NCBI GenBank assembly: GCA_019096065.1
Contig: JAGUCH010000002.1
Span: 3,980,501 to 4,044,500 of the forward strand
From: Paracyclopina nana
Taxonomy: Eukaryota; Arthropoda; Copepoda; Cyclopoida; Cyclopettidae
Length of the DNA stretch: 64,000 bases
Direction of reading: 5' to 3'
The notes below the pieces were generated by a model. The model saw nothing but the letters and a program-made list of their open reading frames with translations. It was not told the origin of the DNA and did not search any database. How positions within the stretch are numbered: the stretch's first letter is position 1; every line of letters begins with the position of its first letter. The position numbers and the translations under genes are program-made. This document shows, piece after piece, positions 41,750-51,600 of the stretch.

Positions 41750-41774
41750 CTATAAAAGAGCAGGCATTAACATC

Positions 41775-41808
41775 ACCCATTTCAATACTCGCGAGTATTG
41801 AAACGGGT
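41775..41808. repeat. 34-bp near-perfect palindrome
   Basis: The sequence ACCCATTTCAATACTCG is followed directly by CGAGTATTGAAACGGGT, its reverse complement but for one base, with no spacer. It stands alone between the degenerin gene and the cuticle-like gene. Confidence 0.85.
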
Positions 41809-42181
41809 TAGCTCATCTATGTAATTGCGTGAGCCTAATATTACTGTGATATCAGGCCACTTTAATTTCTTTGAGTGGGAAAATCTAAGAAGATACATAT
41901 TGAAGTTAAGATTACTTCTCTATTGAGTGTAAGTCATCTTATATTAAAAGGCAGTAGATTATCATAAATCTTGCCTCTATCTCTATGATGAATTGAGGTG
42001 CATTTAAAAATATTGTTAAATGTTTACAAGATATTTGGAAGCCAATAATCGGATTTTTTAGAAGGATGCTAATCTTTGGCATCACAGCAGATATTGATAA
42101 TGAATTCGAGCTTGGCTTGGCCCCTCGCGCGCGCCCCGGCCAAAGAACCATGGATTACTATGGGCAGGCTACCAAAAAAGC

Positions 42182-42190
42182 TTTAAATAG
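42182..42190 (+). promoter_or_regulatory. TATA-like element of the cuticle-like gene
   Basis: TTTAAATAG lies about 50 bases before the ATG at 42236, and a TCACAC initiator-like sequence lies near 42215. The spacing fits a short 5' leader, as is usual for arthropod cuticle genes. Confidence 0.5.
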
Positions 42191-42235
42191 CTCAAGCATT
42201 GACCTGCTCTCCACTCACACAGTTCCAGAATCATC

Positions 42236-42901
42236 ATGTGGAAGGTGGTAAGTAACCCCCGCTCCAGACTCCACCAAGGAAAACTCCAGAGTATCAATAT
42301 TCTTTTGCAATCGTAGGTTACTTTTTGCGCTGTTATTGCCTCTGCCTCTGCCGTGCCCCAATATTATGTTGCGGGACCTGAGGTCGCTGAATTGGCCCAA
42401 GTCGGCTCCGAATTCAAGGGCTTGGCCGAGAAAGCCATCAAGGCCAGCTTTAACCTGATCCCTTCCGCTGATCGAGTCATCGAAGCCATCAATGCCGCAC
42501 CTGTCGCCGTCCCAGCTCCCGTTGGCGTCGATGCAGCTTATTACGGAAATTACGTGCCCCAAGTTGCCGCCTATGCCCCCGCCAAGTACTACAACCAGTA
42601 CTACCAAGCCCCAGTTGCTGCCACACCTACCCAGTATTTGAACAACCAATACTACCAGATGCCTGCCTACTACACCAGCCAATTTTACCAAGATACTCCC
42701 GTGGTGACTGTCCCTGGCGTGAAGCCCGTGGTTGTCCCCGAGATCGTTGTCCCTCAGGTCGAAACCAAGCCCTTGACTCCTGAGGACCGCGAAAAGTTGG
42801 TCGAGTTCATGAAGGTCTCCACTGGCATCGTCGAGGCTGGCAAGTTCGAAAAGGAAGAGGTCAAGGGACTCGTTGGATTCCTCGAAACACTCCTCGAGTA
42901 A
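42236..42901 (+). CDS. Secreted Tyr/Pro/Ala/Val-rich structural (cuticle-like) protein
   Basis: Phase-consistent two-exon model, 198 aa: 42236-42247 and 42317-42901. The first exon holds only four codons (MWKV), and the signal peptide continues across the intron (VTFCAVIASASA), the classic gene layout of arthropod cuticular proteins. The mature protein has an N-terminal helical part, a middle rich in 'YYNQYYQ'-type tyrosine blocks with Pro-Ala-Val, and a charged helical C-terminus (TPEDREKLVEFMKVSTGIVEAG). No chitin-binding R&R consensus is visible. Codon use is strongly biased to C/G-ending codons compared with the neighbours, as in highly expressed genes. An AATAAA lies at 42940. It is probably an extracellular matrix or cuticle component; the family is not identified. 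Confidence 0.82.
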
Positions 42902-42939
42902 AGCAACCGTCACTTCCTGTCTTTTGGTTAAGTTTTCGT

Positions 42940-42945
42940 AATAAA
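42940..42945 (+). terminator. Poly(A) signal of the cuticle-like gene
   Basis: AATAAA lies 39 bases after the stop codon at 42901, followed by an A/G-rich then T/G-rich stretch. Confidence 0.6.
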
Positions 42946-43007
42946 AATGAGAAAAAACAGCGTCACTCCATCTTGGTGTTGTTCATATACATAATTGGTA
43001 TATTATT

Positions 43008-44738
43008 CTACTTTTTTCGCATCCGCTTTTGGCCCAAATGAGTGAAGCGAACGTGTAATCGGCATCCGGAGCTGTTGGCAAAGCCCTTGCCACAATACTG
43101 ACAGGTGTAAGGCTTTTCACCAGTGTGAGTGTGCACGTGATCGGTCAGCCTTTGCTTCGTGGAGAAGCCCTTGTTGCACACCTCGCATTTGTACCTTCGC
43201 TCCTCAGGAGCGGTGTGATACTGGTCATTGTGCCTCAACATGTGTCCTGGAGGAACCAATTTTCCACACAGATCACAGGTGAGTTTCTCGTGCGACCGCT
43301 TGATGTGACGCTGCAACTCCTTCACCACTTTGCCGCAATGAGGGCAAGGAGTGTCTGGCAGCTCATCCATGTGCACTAATTTCATATGGTTGGGAATGCT
43401 GGATCCTTTGAGGACCTTGCCGCAAATGTCACACATTGTCTGGACTGTGTGTTTGGGCGGCTGCTTGCGTTTGTGAGCCTCCAGCCTATGCTCTTTCGAA
43501 GCTTGGAGAGAATCAAAGACCAGGACACAATCGTCACACCTGAACTTCCAGATCCCTCCATGAGCCTGCTCAATGTGCTCTTTGTATTGGCTATGCGACT
43601 GAAACGTCTGCGGGCATTGAGTGCACATGTTGTTATGGAATGGGCCTCGGAAATTGTCCACATGCTTGAGAAGCCTTTGCAAGCAGTAATCTATTTTTCC
43701 GCATTGAATGCACTCGTGCGGCGTGGCAGTTTTGGTCACGTGTTCGTGGTTGAATAAATGCTTCTTGAACTTGCTCAAATCTTCCTGGTAATACGCGTTG
43801 GGACAGTAAGGACATTGGTAGTGAGCACAATGATAGACTTTGGTATGAAACGACAGCAGAATCTCACTCGTGAATCGTTTGGCACATTGTTTGCATTCTA
43901 GTGGATACTCGTCATACCCCTTGGGCTTCTTCTTTTTTCGTGACTCTGGTCTGGGAGGTTTCCAGTGACTTTCCAGGGGAAGAACAGGTACGTAGTCAGA
44001 AAACTTGATTGGATCCGGATCCCCTATGTTGGGTATGGTCACTGCCAAGAAGTCTCTGTACTTGTCTTGAATCTGCAAATAGTTAGCATGCTTGGCCATC
44101 AATTGTGAGTGATGATTGTTTTGCAAACGAGACACCTCTTCCTTGATGTCCTTCTTCGTTTTCTTGGCAAGCGGTTCATCTTCAGAGTCTTCGCTGCTGG
44201 TCGCATCATAAGAGTCACTACTGTCACTCGCTAGAGGCTCGACTTTGACTCTCTCCTCAATATCTTTTTTGTCCTCTTCGCTTTTGAACAGAATTTGGCC
44301 GAGATCAATGCCAAACGAGTGGAAAAGTTTGACTAGGTCATCGGGAATACCGTTGGCGAGCTCCTCAAGAGGCAAAGGCAAGATTCCGCATGTCACAAAT
44401 TGAACCAACGAAAGAATGTCATCTTGATTGTAATCAGTGATGATTGTAAAATTGTCGTCAACCAAGGCGTCGAGGATGGAAAAGGAATTTTTCAAGAGTG
44501 GACTGAAAGGCACCAAAAAGAGTCTATTCAAGCTGACTTGTCCACCGGCTTGGCACTTGATGTCAACATCGACTTGATCACGGAGATGTGTCGAGTCCAA
44601 GTAAAAGATCTCGGAGCTCCTCAAAGCGTCCATTCTTAACCAAAGTTTGACATTTCGCAAATTTCCGCTGCTTTGTTTTTGTTTTTCAAGTCTACCACTC
44701 GCGAGGTTGTTGGCATTGATTCCCTTGAAAAGAGCCAT
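43008..44738 (-). CDS. BTB-domain C2H2 zinc-finger transcription factor
   Basis: Intronless 576-aa frame. The N-terminal third has a BTB/POZ-like fold at about 40-160 ('YLDSTHLRDQVDVDIKCQAG', 'LNRLFLVPFSPLLKNSF', then the helices through 'DDLVKLFHSFGIDLGQIL'). An acidic Ser/Asp linker with KK-rich nuclear-localisation-like patches follows. From about residue 290 to the end there are nine to ten C2H2 fingers, from 'CKQCAKRFTSEILLSFHTKVYH' through two canonical ones with the linker 'HTGEKPYTC'. Some middle fingers are irregular (CIQCGKIDYCLQRLLKHV; CDLCGKLVPPGHMLRH). Such proteins are nuclear DNA-binding regulators; the target is unknown. The stop is close to the 3' end of the convergent cuticle-like gene. 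Confidence 0.88.
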   Translation of the reverse strand: MALFKGINANNLASGRLEKQKQSSGNLRNVKLWLRMDALRSSEIFYLDSTHLRDQVDVDIKCQAGGQVSLNRLFLVPFSPLLKNSFSILDALVDDNFTIITDYNQDDILSLVQFVTCGILPLPLEELANGIPDDLVKLFHSFGIDLGQILFKSEEDKKDIEERVKVEPLASDSSDSYDATSSEDSEDEPLAKKTKKDIKEEVSRLQNNHHSQLMAKHANYLQIQDKYRDFLAVTIPNIGDPDPIKFSDYVPVLPLESHWKPPRPESRKKKKPKGYDEYPLECKQCAKRFTSEILLSFHTKVYHCAHYQCPYCPNAYYQEDLSKFKKHLFNHEHVTKTATPHECIQCGKIDYCLQRLLKHVDNFRGPFHNNMCTQCPQTFQSHSQYKEHIEQAHGGIWKFRCDDCVLVFDSLQASKEHRLEAHKRKQPPKHTVQTMCDICGKVLKGSSIPNHMKLVHMDELPDTPCPHCGKVVKELQRHIKRSHEKLTCDLCGKLVPPGHMLRHNDQYHTAPEERRYKCEVCNKGFSTKQRLTDHVHTHTGEKPYTCQYCGKGFANSSGCRLHVRFTHLGQKRMRKK

Positions 44739-45032
44739 AACTGATGTAAATCAGCCAACAATGGAGTTTTCATTTCCGATTTTGCCATTGAACACACGCG
44801 AAAACCAATCATATTTAAAATGAGCCAAAATATTTCCCTTCTTGAACCAAAAATGAGCAGCTTAATTTTTCATTGTTATTGTAGATTTAATAAATTTTGC
44901 TAATAAATGAGGGCCCTAAATTTCTCGCCAAAAGAATGTCAACAAAAGCTTGTTTAGCAAAAGGGAAAAGTGTCTGGCTGAGAAAAAGAAAACAAGTTTT
45001 GCTGTTCATCGCACGAGGACCAGAACCAAACC

Positions 45033-46164
45033 ATGAACGCATTTAGAAGTATTTCAAGCAAACTTGGATCGTCGAAACTGAAAACTGGAGGATTTGTTGC
45101 CACCACGTTATTGGGGTCATATGCAGCGTTTTCAACCATGCCAACTTCGCCCATTCCTTTTATGCCGAAATTACATGCGACAACAACCACATCCGGGGAT
45201 CAGGACAAGCCCACGAGGAAGCCGATTCACGAAGAGGATGGAGCCATTTTCCTGTCATCTTTATCTGTCTTGCAAAGTAGAAAAGACACCTATCCAAAAT
45301 GGGACAAAAATTGGGACAAGTAAGCTGCAAATGCCGTTCTCTTCGATTTGCTCATCAAAATGTGTTTCAGGAGGGATCCCGATAGCTTGGTGAAGCCATT
45401 GAAAGAAGATCCATCTCCATCCGATGTGGAAAAACGCGAAACCGAAGTCCTTGCGGCTCAGCCTAAAGTTAACCGTACCATCATTTTAGTCAGACATGGA
45501 CAATACAATTTGAAAGCCACCAAAGACGCAGACAGGCACTTAACCGAGCTTGGGAGACAACAAGCTGATATCACTGGCCAACGGCTGGCCAGTCTCATTG
45601 GCCACCTTCGAAAAAAGATTGCGGCCAAAGATGAAAATGGCAACAATCCCCAACTGGACGTGAAAATTGTTAAATCCACCATGACCAGAGCTACCCAAAC
45701 GGCTGACATAATTTTAAAGCACTTTCCCGATGTGAACGATGTCAGCCCGTGTGATCTTATTCGTGAGGGCGCTCCCTGTCCTCCAGATCCTCCGTTTCCG
45801 GAATGGGATCCGACCCCATCAGTAACGCTCTTTTGTCTCAAGATTATTCGTCAAATTTATTAAATGGATAATTTTGCAGGAGTTCTTCATCGAGGGATCT
45901 CGAATCGAAGCTGGATTCCGGAAATACATTCACAGGGCTGATCCGCTTCAAGAGAACGCCTCCGTGGACGTCCTCGTGTGCCACGGTAATGTGATTCGGT
46001 ATTTTGTCTGCAGAGCCTTGCAGTTTCCACCAGAAGCGTGGCTGAGGTTTGCGCTACATAATGGTAGCATCACGGTGATGACCATCAACAGGAAGGGCGA
46101 TGTCATCGTGTCAGCCCTGGGTGAATCTGGCCACTTGCCAGTGGAAAGCCTGACTCACAATTAA
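45033..46164 (+). CDS. PGAM5: PGAM5-type mitochondrial Ser/Thr protein phosphatase
   Basis: Phase-consistent three-exon model, 340 aa: 45033-45319, 45371-45821, 45880-46164. PGAM5 is a histidine-phosphatase-fold enzyme anchored in mitochondrial membranes that dephosphorylates proteins and acts in mitophagy and stress signalling. Visible are an N-terminal hydrophobic segment ([16 protein letters not shown]), the multimerisation motif '[11 protein letters not shown]' across the first intron (WDPNWD in others), the catalytic '[11 protein letters not shown]', '[15 protein letters not shown]', '[13 protein letters not shown]', the second catalytic His in '[20 protein letters not shown]', and '[12 protein letters not shown]'. 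The length is close to the usual 280-290 plus a longer linker. All catalytic residues are present. Confidence 0.95.
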
Positions 46165-46466
46165 TGGATTATTTTGTATTATTTCATTCCTAATCAATAT
46201 GCACCTAATGATGACCATTTGTTACATTGTTGTAGCAATAATGAAACTGTCAATGTTTTGTTGGATATCCTCAGTATTTACCTTTAAAATTCAAATCTTA
46301 AAAATGTTTCAGCGTCTATGATAACAAGAAAATCTAGTTGTAAAAAATAAGTTCAGTTTGGAGGATTTGGGAATTGTCTGCGTGTATTGCCTCTTAACGT
46401 AATTTGCTACTCATAATCAAGCCTTTAAGCCTTTAATAACCACTTATGAGGCTAAATTTAGCGATT

Positions 46467-47330
46467 TTATGAATGTGTTACACTAATCCCTTCCAAGATA
46501 CTTTTGATAACATGGTTTCGCATCTTCTCTCCTTTGTTCACCATCATAGCCACTAGGAATAGGTTCAGAATGAGGCATTGCACAATTTGAGTTGTGGGAA
46601 TGAACTCTCCTGGCAAACGGTTATCGCCCAGAAGCAAATTTAGAGTCGTGGCTGAGCCCATTAAGACGAACCCTCGGAAGAAGTTGATGCTGAATTCCTC
46701 GTCGTTTGCCTTAAAGCAGAGCAAGTTGCCCACTGTAAGCTCCGACCTTGATTCTGCTAGCCTTTCGGTTTCGATGAATATCTGAAGCAATACATAAATG
46801 GAGAGCACAATGCAGAGGTTGAGGGTCAAACATTTGGGCATTACACCTCCATCCTCAAGTCCTTGGAATGCTGTGAAATACCTAGTTTGGTCAATTTTTG
46901 AGTAGAAAGCAAAGTCCAGGGTGGCGCAGAACAAAGACCATAGAATCGAGGCAATTTTGATTGATTTCGCGGCGTGACCATCCGAGACATTTTCCAGAAT
47001 TTGAGGCTTTGCAATGCTCAAAAATCTTACCAGGAACATGCATATTCCAGTAGCGGATATATTGAGGAGGAGGACAATCCCTACGAAGGCAGCAGCTTTG
47101 TACAAGGCTGTTCCATCTTCCCAAAGGTGAGCAGCACGATTGATTTCCAAAATCGAATTGGTGATTGCCAAGTGCCAGAATATGTAAGAAATGCTATTGA
47201 TGAAAACTATGAATGCTTGGTCAAAGAGCGTTTGCATGCCCAGAGCTTTCTTGAGCAAAAATGAGGTGATCATCTTTGCACAAAAACTCTGAAAGATGGC
47301 AGAGGCTTGTTCTACGATGAGGAGGATCAT
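46467..47330 (-). CDS. Multi-pass membrane protein of unknown family
   Basis: Single-exon frame of 287 aa. It contains about six or seven hydrophobic helices (for example IVFINSISYIFWHLAI, AFVGIVLLLNISATGICMFLV, LTLNLCIVLSIYVLLQIF and IVQCLILNLFLVAMMV) joined by short loops, with no signal peptide. I see no receptor, transporter or channel motif that would name it. A minus-strand TATATATAA lies about 105 bases upstream of the ATG, which supports 47330 as the start and an independent transcript. A second frame just upstream (47221-47445) overlaps in another register and also has a hydrophobic stretch, so a longer N-terminus cannot be fully excluded. Confidence 0.6.
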   Translation of the reverse strand: MILLIVEQASAIFQSFCAKMITSFLLKKALGMQTLFDQAFIVFINSISYIFWHLAITNSILEINRAAHLWEDGTALYKAAAFVGIVLLLNISATGICMFLVRFLSIAKPQILENVSDGHAAKSIKIASILWSLFCATLDFAFYSKIDQTRYFTAFQGLEDGGVMPKCLTLNLCIVLSIYVLLQIFIETERLAESRSELTVGNLLCFKANDEEFSINFFRGFVLMGSATTLNLLLGDNRLPGEFIPTTQIVQCLILNLFLVAMMVNKGEKMRNHVIKSILEGISVTHS

Positions 47331-47431
47331 TACGAATAAATGCCTTATGGAGACAGAGAGCGATCAGATTGACAAATGCAAATGAGAGAAAAGCTCTGCT
47401 CAATTTCACCGCGCTCAGAGTAACCACTCCA

Positions 47432-47440
47432 TTATATATA
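47432..47440 (-). promoter_or_regulatory. TATA box of the multi-pass membrane protein gene
   Basis: Read on the minus strand this is TATATATAA. With a usual spacing of about 30 bases the start would be near 47405, giving a leader of about 75 bases to the ATG at 47330. Confidence 0.5.
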
Positions 47441-47687
47441 TGCATTAGTGAATTGCCCTCTCTTTAAACTTCTTCTCTTAAAAGAGACAAACTATTTTTT
47501 TAACTTTTATTGGTAGACAAGCATATTTGTTATACCATAGGTAAGATAAAAGTAAATAGTACTCTTTTGGGGGTAGCAGCGTATATCATTTTTCGTAGTT
47601 GGTGTTACAAGCAGATTGAGGACGATGAGCGGGCGGACATAAAGATTAGTTTTTATGAGTGGGGTTAAAAAATATGCAACGATACTT

Positions 47688-48588
47688 CTACGTTTCCTCG
47701 TCATCTTCGGTGGGGTCACCAATGTACTGCGCCAAAACAAACGCAGAATCCTCCAGTTCCAGTGGCATGTCCTTGTGTGGAGCTGTCAGCACGACCCGGA
47801 TTTCGTCTTCGTCGTACTCGTCGGGGTTGAAGCCCAAATCTGGTCCCTTTAGTCTGTAAAGGCCCACGCATAGCATTCCCACCTTGCAGGCAGCCTCAAA
47901 CAGGTCTCCAAACGTATACCCCCCTCTCACCAAATGGCTATATGAAAAAAAAATCATAATTAGATGTCCAAGCTACCTCGACTCGGATTTTTTGAGCGGA
48001 TAAATAAGTGTTTTTTAGCGAACATTAAGAACTCAAAAAATAAAATCCCGCACTAAATAATAGAAGAAAAAAAATGCCAATAGGTTAATTACTCGTAGTC
48101 GCTGTCTTTAAGGTTGATTCTCTCCATCTTGAACCTGTCCCTCCGCTTGAGGCTTTCCGGAGTGGAGTAGCCTCCACGTAGGCCAGCTCCTTCTGCCAGA
48201 GCCAGCTCCAGCTCAATGGTTGCTCCACCAGTCACCCAAGACCGAATTAATCGCAAAGCGGATGCATTAAAGTACGTGGTAGACATCAAAGAATCCAAAA
48301 TGCCACGAGCCAACGCTTGGCCTGAGGCAAAGGGCAAAGTCTGAAATTGGCAAAGAATGGAAATGAGCTTTCCCCTTTTTTGCCCATAACTGAGAATGCC
48401 CACCCTGTAGAGCTCAACGTTGTCCAAGTGAAGCTCATGGTCATCCAGAAACCTAACGTTGCTGGCAAAAGCCAAATCCACCACCATGGTAATCGTGGGC
48501 TTTTTGAACTTTCGCTTTCCTACGAGCTGCCTGACTATGGAGTTACTTCTGCCTCTTGGTCCGCCATTTTCTTTTATGATATCATCTT

Positions 48589-48620
<32 letters not shown>

Positions 48621-51600
48621 TCATTGCCAGCTCCAGTGAATGACATCGCCTTGATGTTGAGGTAAGTCAGTAATACCTCTTTATCTCCCAGGACAGGCTC
48701 AAGCCTCGATGGCACCTTGAAAGAGCAAATTTACGAGAGCAATGCAAACATGCATATTATGCAAATTGGGCAGTATAACAAGAGCCGGCCCATTTGAGTA
48801 TTGTGGTGGAATTATTATGGTCTTACTTTCGCAGAGAGCATGACGCACATTCGACACATGTCAATTTTGACGGCTCGTAAATCCGCTCTGCTTAGCGGTG
48901 ATCCATTGAGAACGCTAATTTTGGGCAGATTTTGCAGTAGCCTCCATTCCTCTGCGAAGAAGAGATGATCACAATAAAGTAAAATGTGGGAGGAAAATGT
49001 GTTACTTTTGAGATATTCTGCATTGCCCAAGATGACCACGTGGAGCAGGTCGTTGTAGTGGATATTGGATGCTCTAATGGGCATGACAAGGTTGCGAAGG
49101 CCTATTAGAGGGCTGTCATTCTCTGCAAACACTGCCACTATCACATGGTCCTGATGATGAAGAAGTGTGTACATTAAAAACGCTGTAATATCCGGAATCA
49201 CATATGTAGCATAAAAACGTACTTGCAGAACTGTCATGGCGGCCTCTTGCCTGTCCATTAGACACTCTGAAATGTCTCTGGATGGACACCAATGGTACAT
49301 CCCAGTGGAATCGTATCTCATTTGACTTTGCTCCACAGAAGTGGGCTCTTTCAAGTTCTGCTTCACTTGAGGCTGCTTCTTGGCCCTTCGCACGCGTTGG
49401 TTGTCACCATCTTGCTGATCACCACTAACTTGGTCGTTGACAAAGTCCACTTGCTGCCTTAAAAACTGTGGGGGAAAAACAAGAAGGATAATCTAGGCCA
49501 TTTCTTACTTCTTGCAGTATTGTGCATTTATTCTGCATTGTGTGCACATTGGTGATGCTATTTTAGATCTCGAGGGCAAATCAATGTAAAAAGGGTATTA
49601 TCACAAACTTTTCAGTCACCTATGGTACATTTTTATCTTAAGTTTTATGTACAATTTTTAGTGCTCTTGGTCCACATTTTGCTATGTTGCATGAACAGGG
49701 AAATGTCAACTTAATTTCGGTTGGCTCTAATATATGTGAAAATCATCCGCGGGTTTCGTGCACACAGAAAAACGCACATTTAAAATCGGGGGGAAATGCA
49801 ACGTGGCCTCATTTAACAGTAGTAGTTACCTCGAGGTGATGACTAAACCAAATCTGTGAATAATACAGATTACAGTACACTTTTTTTACAGTCGATTAGG
49901 TCAGGCTTACAGAAACGAGAGAAGTTAACGACTCTGCTGCTAATTGTGTCTGGTTTTTATAAGCCTGTATAGCATTATACACTGATTTTATACCACTGCA
50001 TCATCATTGCTTTTTTTACTGTACACACAGTGTAGAATAATAGTGGTGCGCGTCCCATTAATTACATTTCATGTGCCAAATCACTTACTGTTGGCACAGG
50101 ATTGAGAAGCCCATAAGCCTACAAAACAAAAATGCCTTGAGGCTGACAGCCTATTTTTATGTACCAAAAAACACACAGATGCTTTTAGCTCAACAACATT
50201 GAATTAATGATGATCTTTTAGGTTATTTAGCATCCATTAGCCAGTAAAAGAAAAGACCGTGAAGAAAGCATGCCTAGCAGCTTGAAAATGGGGATAATAG
50301 CCTATTCTTACCTTGTCAGCCCCGTTATGCTTTTTGGGCATTTTTGCGGGATGTCTGGCATCCTTTTCAACCATTCGCACCGCAGTCCTTTTGCAGCCGC
50401 ACTTTGAAACCGCTTTCTCACTCTTGATATTAGCATGGCATTTCCGGCAATAAAACCAAGCTCTTTTCAGCGAGTCTGCCGAATCGGTCAAAAAAAGGCC
50501 TGAAATAAAAATGAATAGTAGCAACTCAAGTTTTTTTTTAACTCATTGTTGCATCGGATTTCTTTTGCCATAAATAGTAAAAGCTATATATTATAGCTTG
50601 ATTTGAACGCGGGCTACAACCACGCAATTAATGCTATGTTTTACAGTAAGATGTCGTGCTCCAGACTTGGAGAAATAGATGGCTGCTCCATGAGCTTAAT
50701 GGGAGACTCAAAAAAGTACCTATGGCATTTGGATTGATGACTTTGTCCTTGGGATTGATGTAAATCTCCCCGCCTTCGTATTTACGAGCTTCAATGGCCA
50801 AAAGGCAAAGGCTCAATTTAGTGTAGCAAGCAGCTGCAACCTGAAAGAGCATATAAATGAATGCGGTTCAATTCAGGCTAAAACCGTTCAAATTCCACTT
50901 GTATGGTTTATGCTTGAAAATCTGTGATGTCTGGAAAATATCTCCAACTTGGAGAAGAATAGAGGACCTACTTCAAAGTAGATCAGAGGAAGATAAAATC
51001 GACATTTTTCCATCAACCATGACGGAATGAAAAGAAAATACACACTGGACAATTTTTCATGTAGAGACTTCGCCATACCTGAGAAAATGACATCCCCACA
51101 AAAGTTGGTGAAAGAGTTTCTGCCATGATGAACTTTTGACAACATTTGAAGTATTCTCGTTTCCATTTTGGGAGCTCTAAAATGACACAGAGAACTCGAT
51201 TAGAAAGCTGTAATAGAAATCTGATAGGAGAGACCTACGAACACCTACTAAATAGGAATTGATGGGAGAATGGAATTTCGTTGCCAGGCAACGTCATATG
51301 GCATAATATTCAAGCCTAATTCATGCAGGTCGTCTAGCTTAGTGTCAAATGCACGGTTTTAACATGCTCCTGCTAAATGGGAAATATTCTGCTGGTAATA
51401 ATCTCACTAATCAGGGATCGCGGACATACTTTGACGATGGCAAGTAAGAATTTAACACAAATGAAGAAGATCTGTGCGAAAGCAATTAAAAAAGGATCTG
51501 AGCAGGCTTAAAAAGGCATTATACAGAGTGAAAATATTGTTATGGAAGCTAGTAGAGCTCGACTTCACTCTAAACTTTTTCAAAGAAAGAAGTGTTTTGA

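Noticed and set aside
42215..42913. 232-codon antisense frame over the cuticle-like gene
   Set aside because: Arises from the strong GC third-position bias of the sense gene; no domain and no promoter.
48579..48625. Microsatellite-like trinucleotide run (TCG/TCA)
   Set aside because: It encodes the Asp run of the BK channel and is explained as coding sequence.
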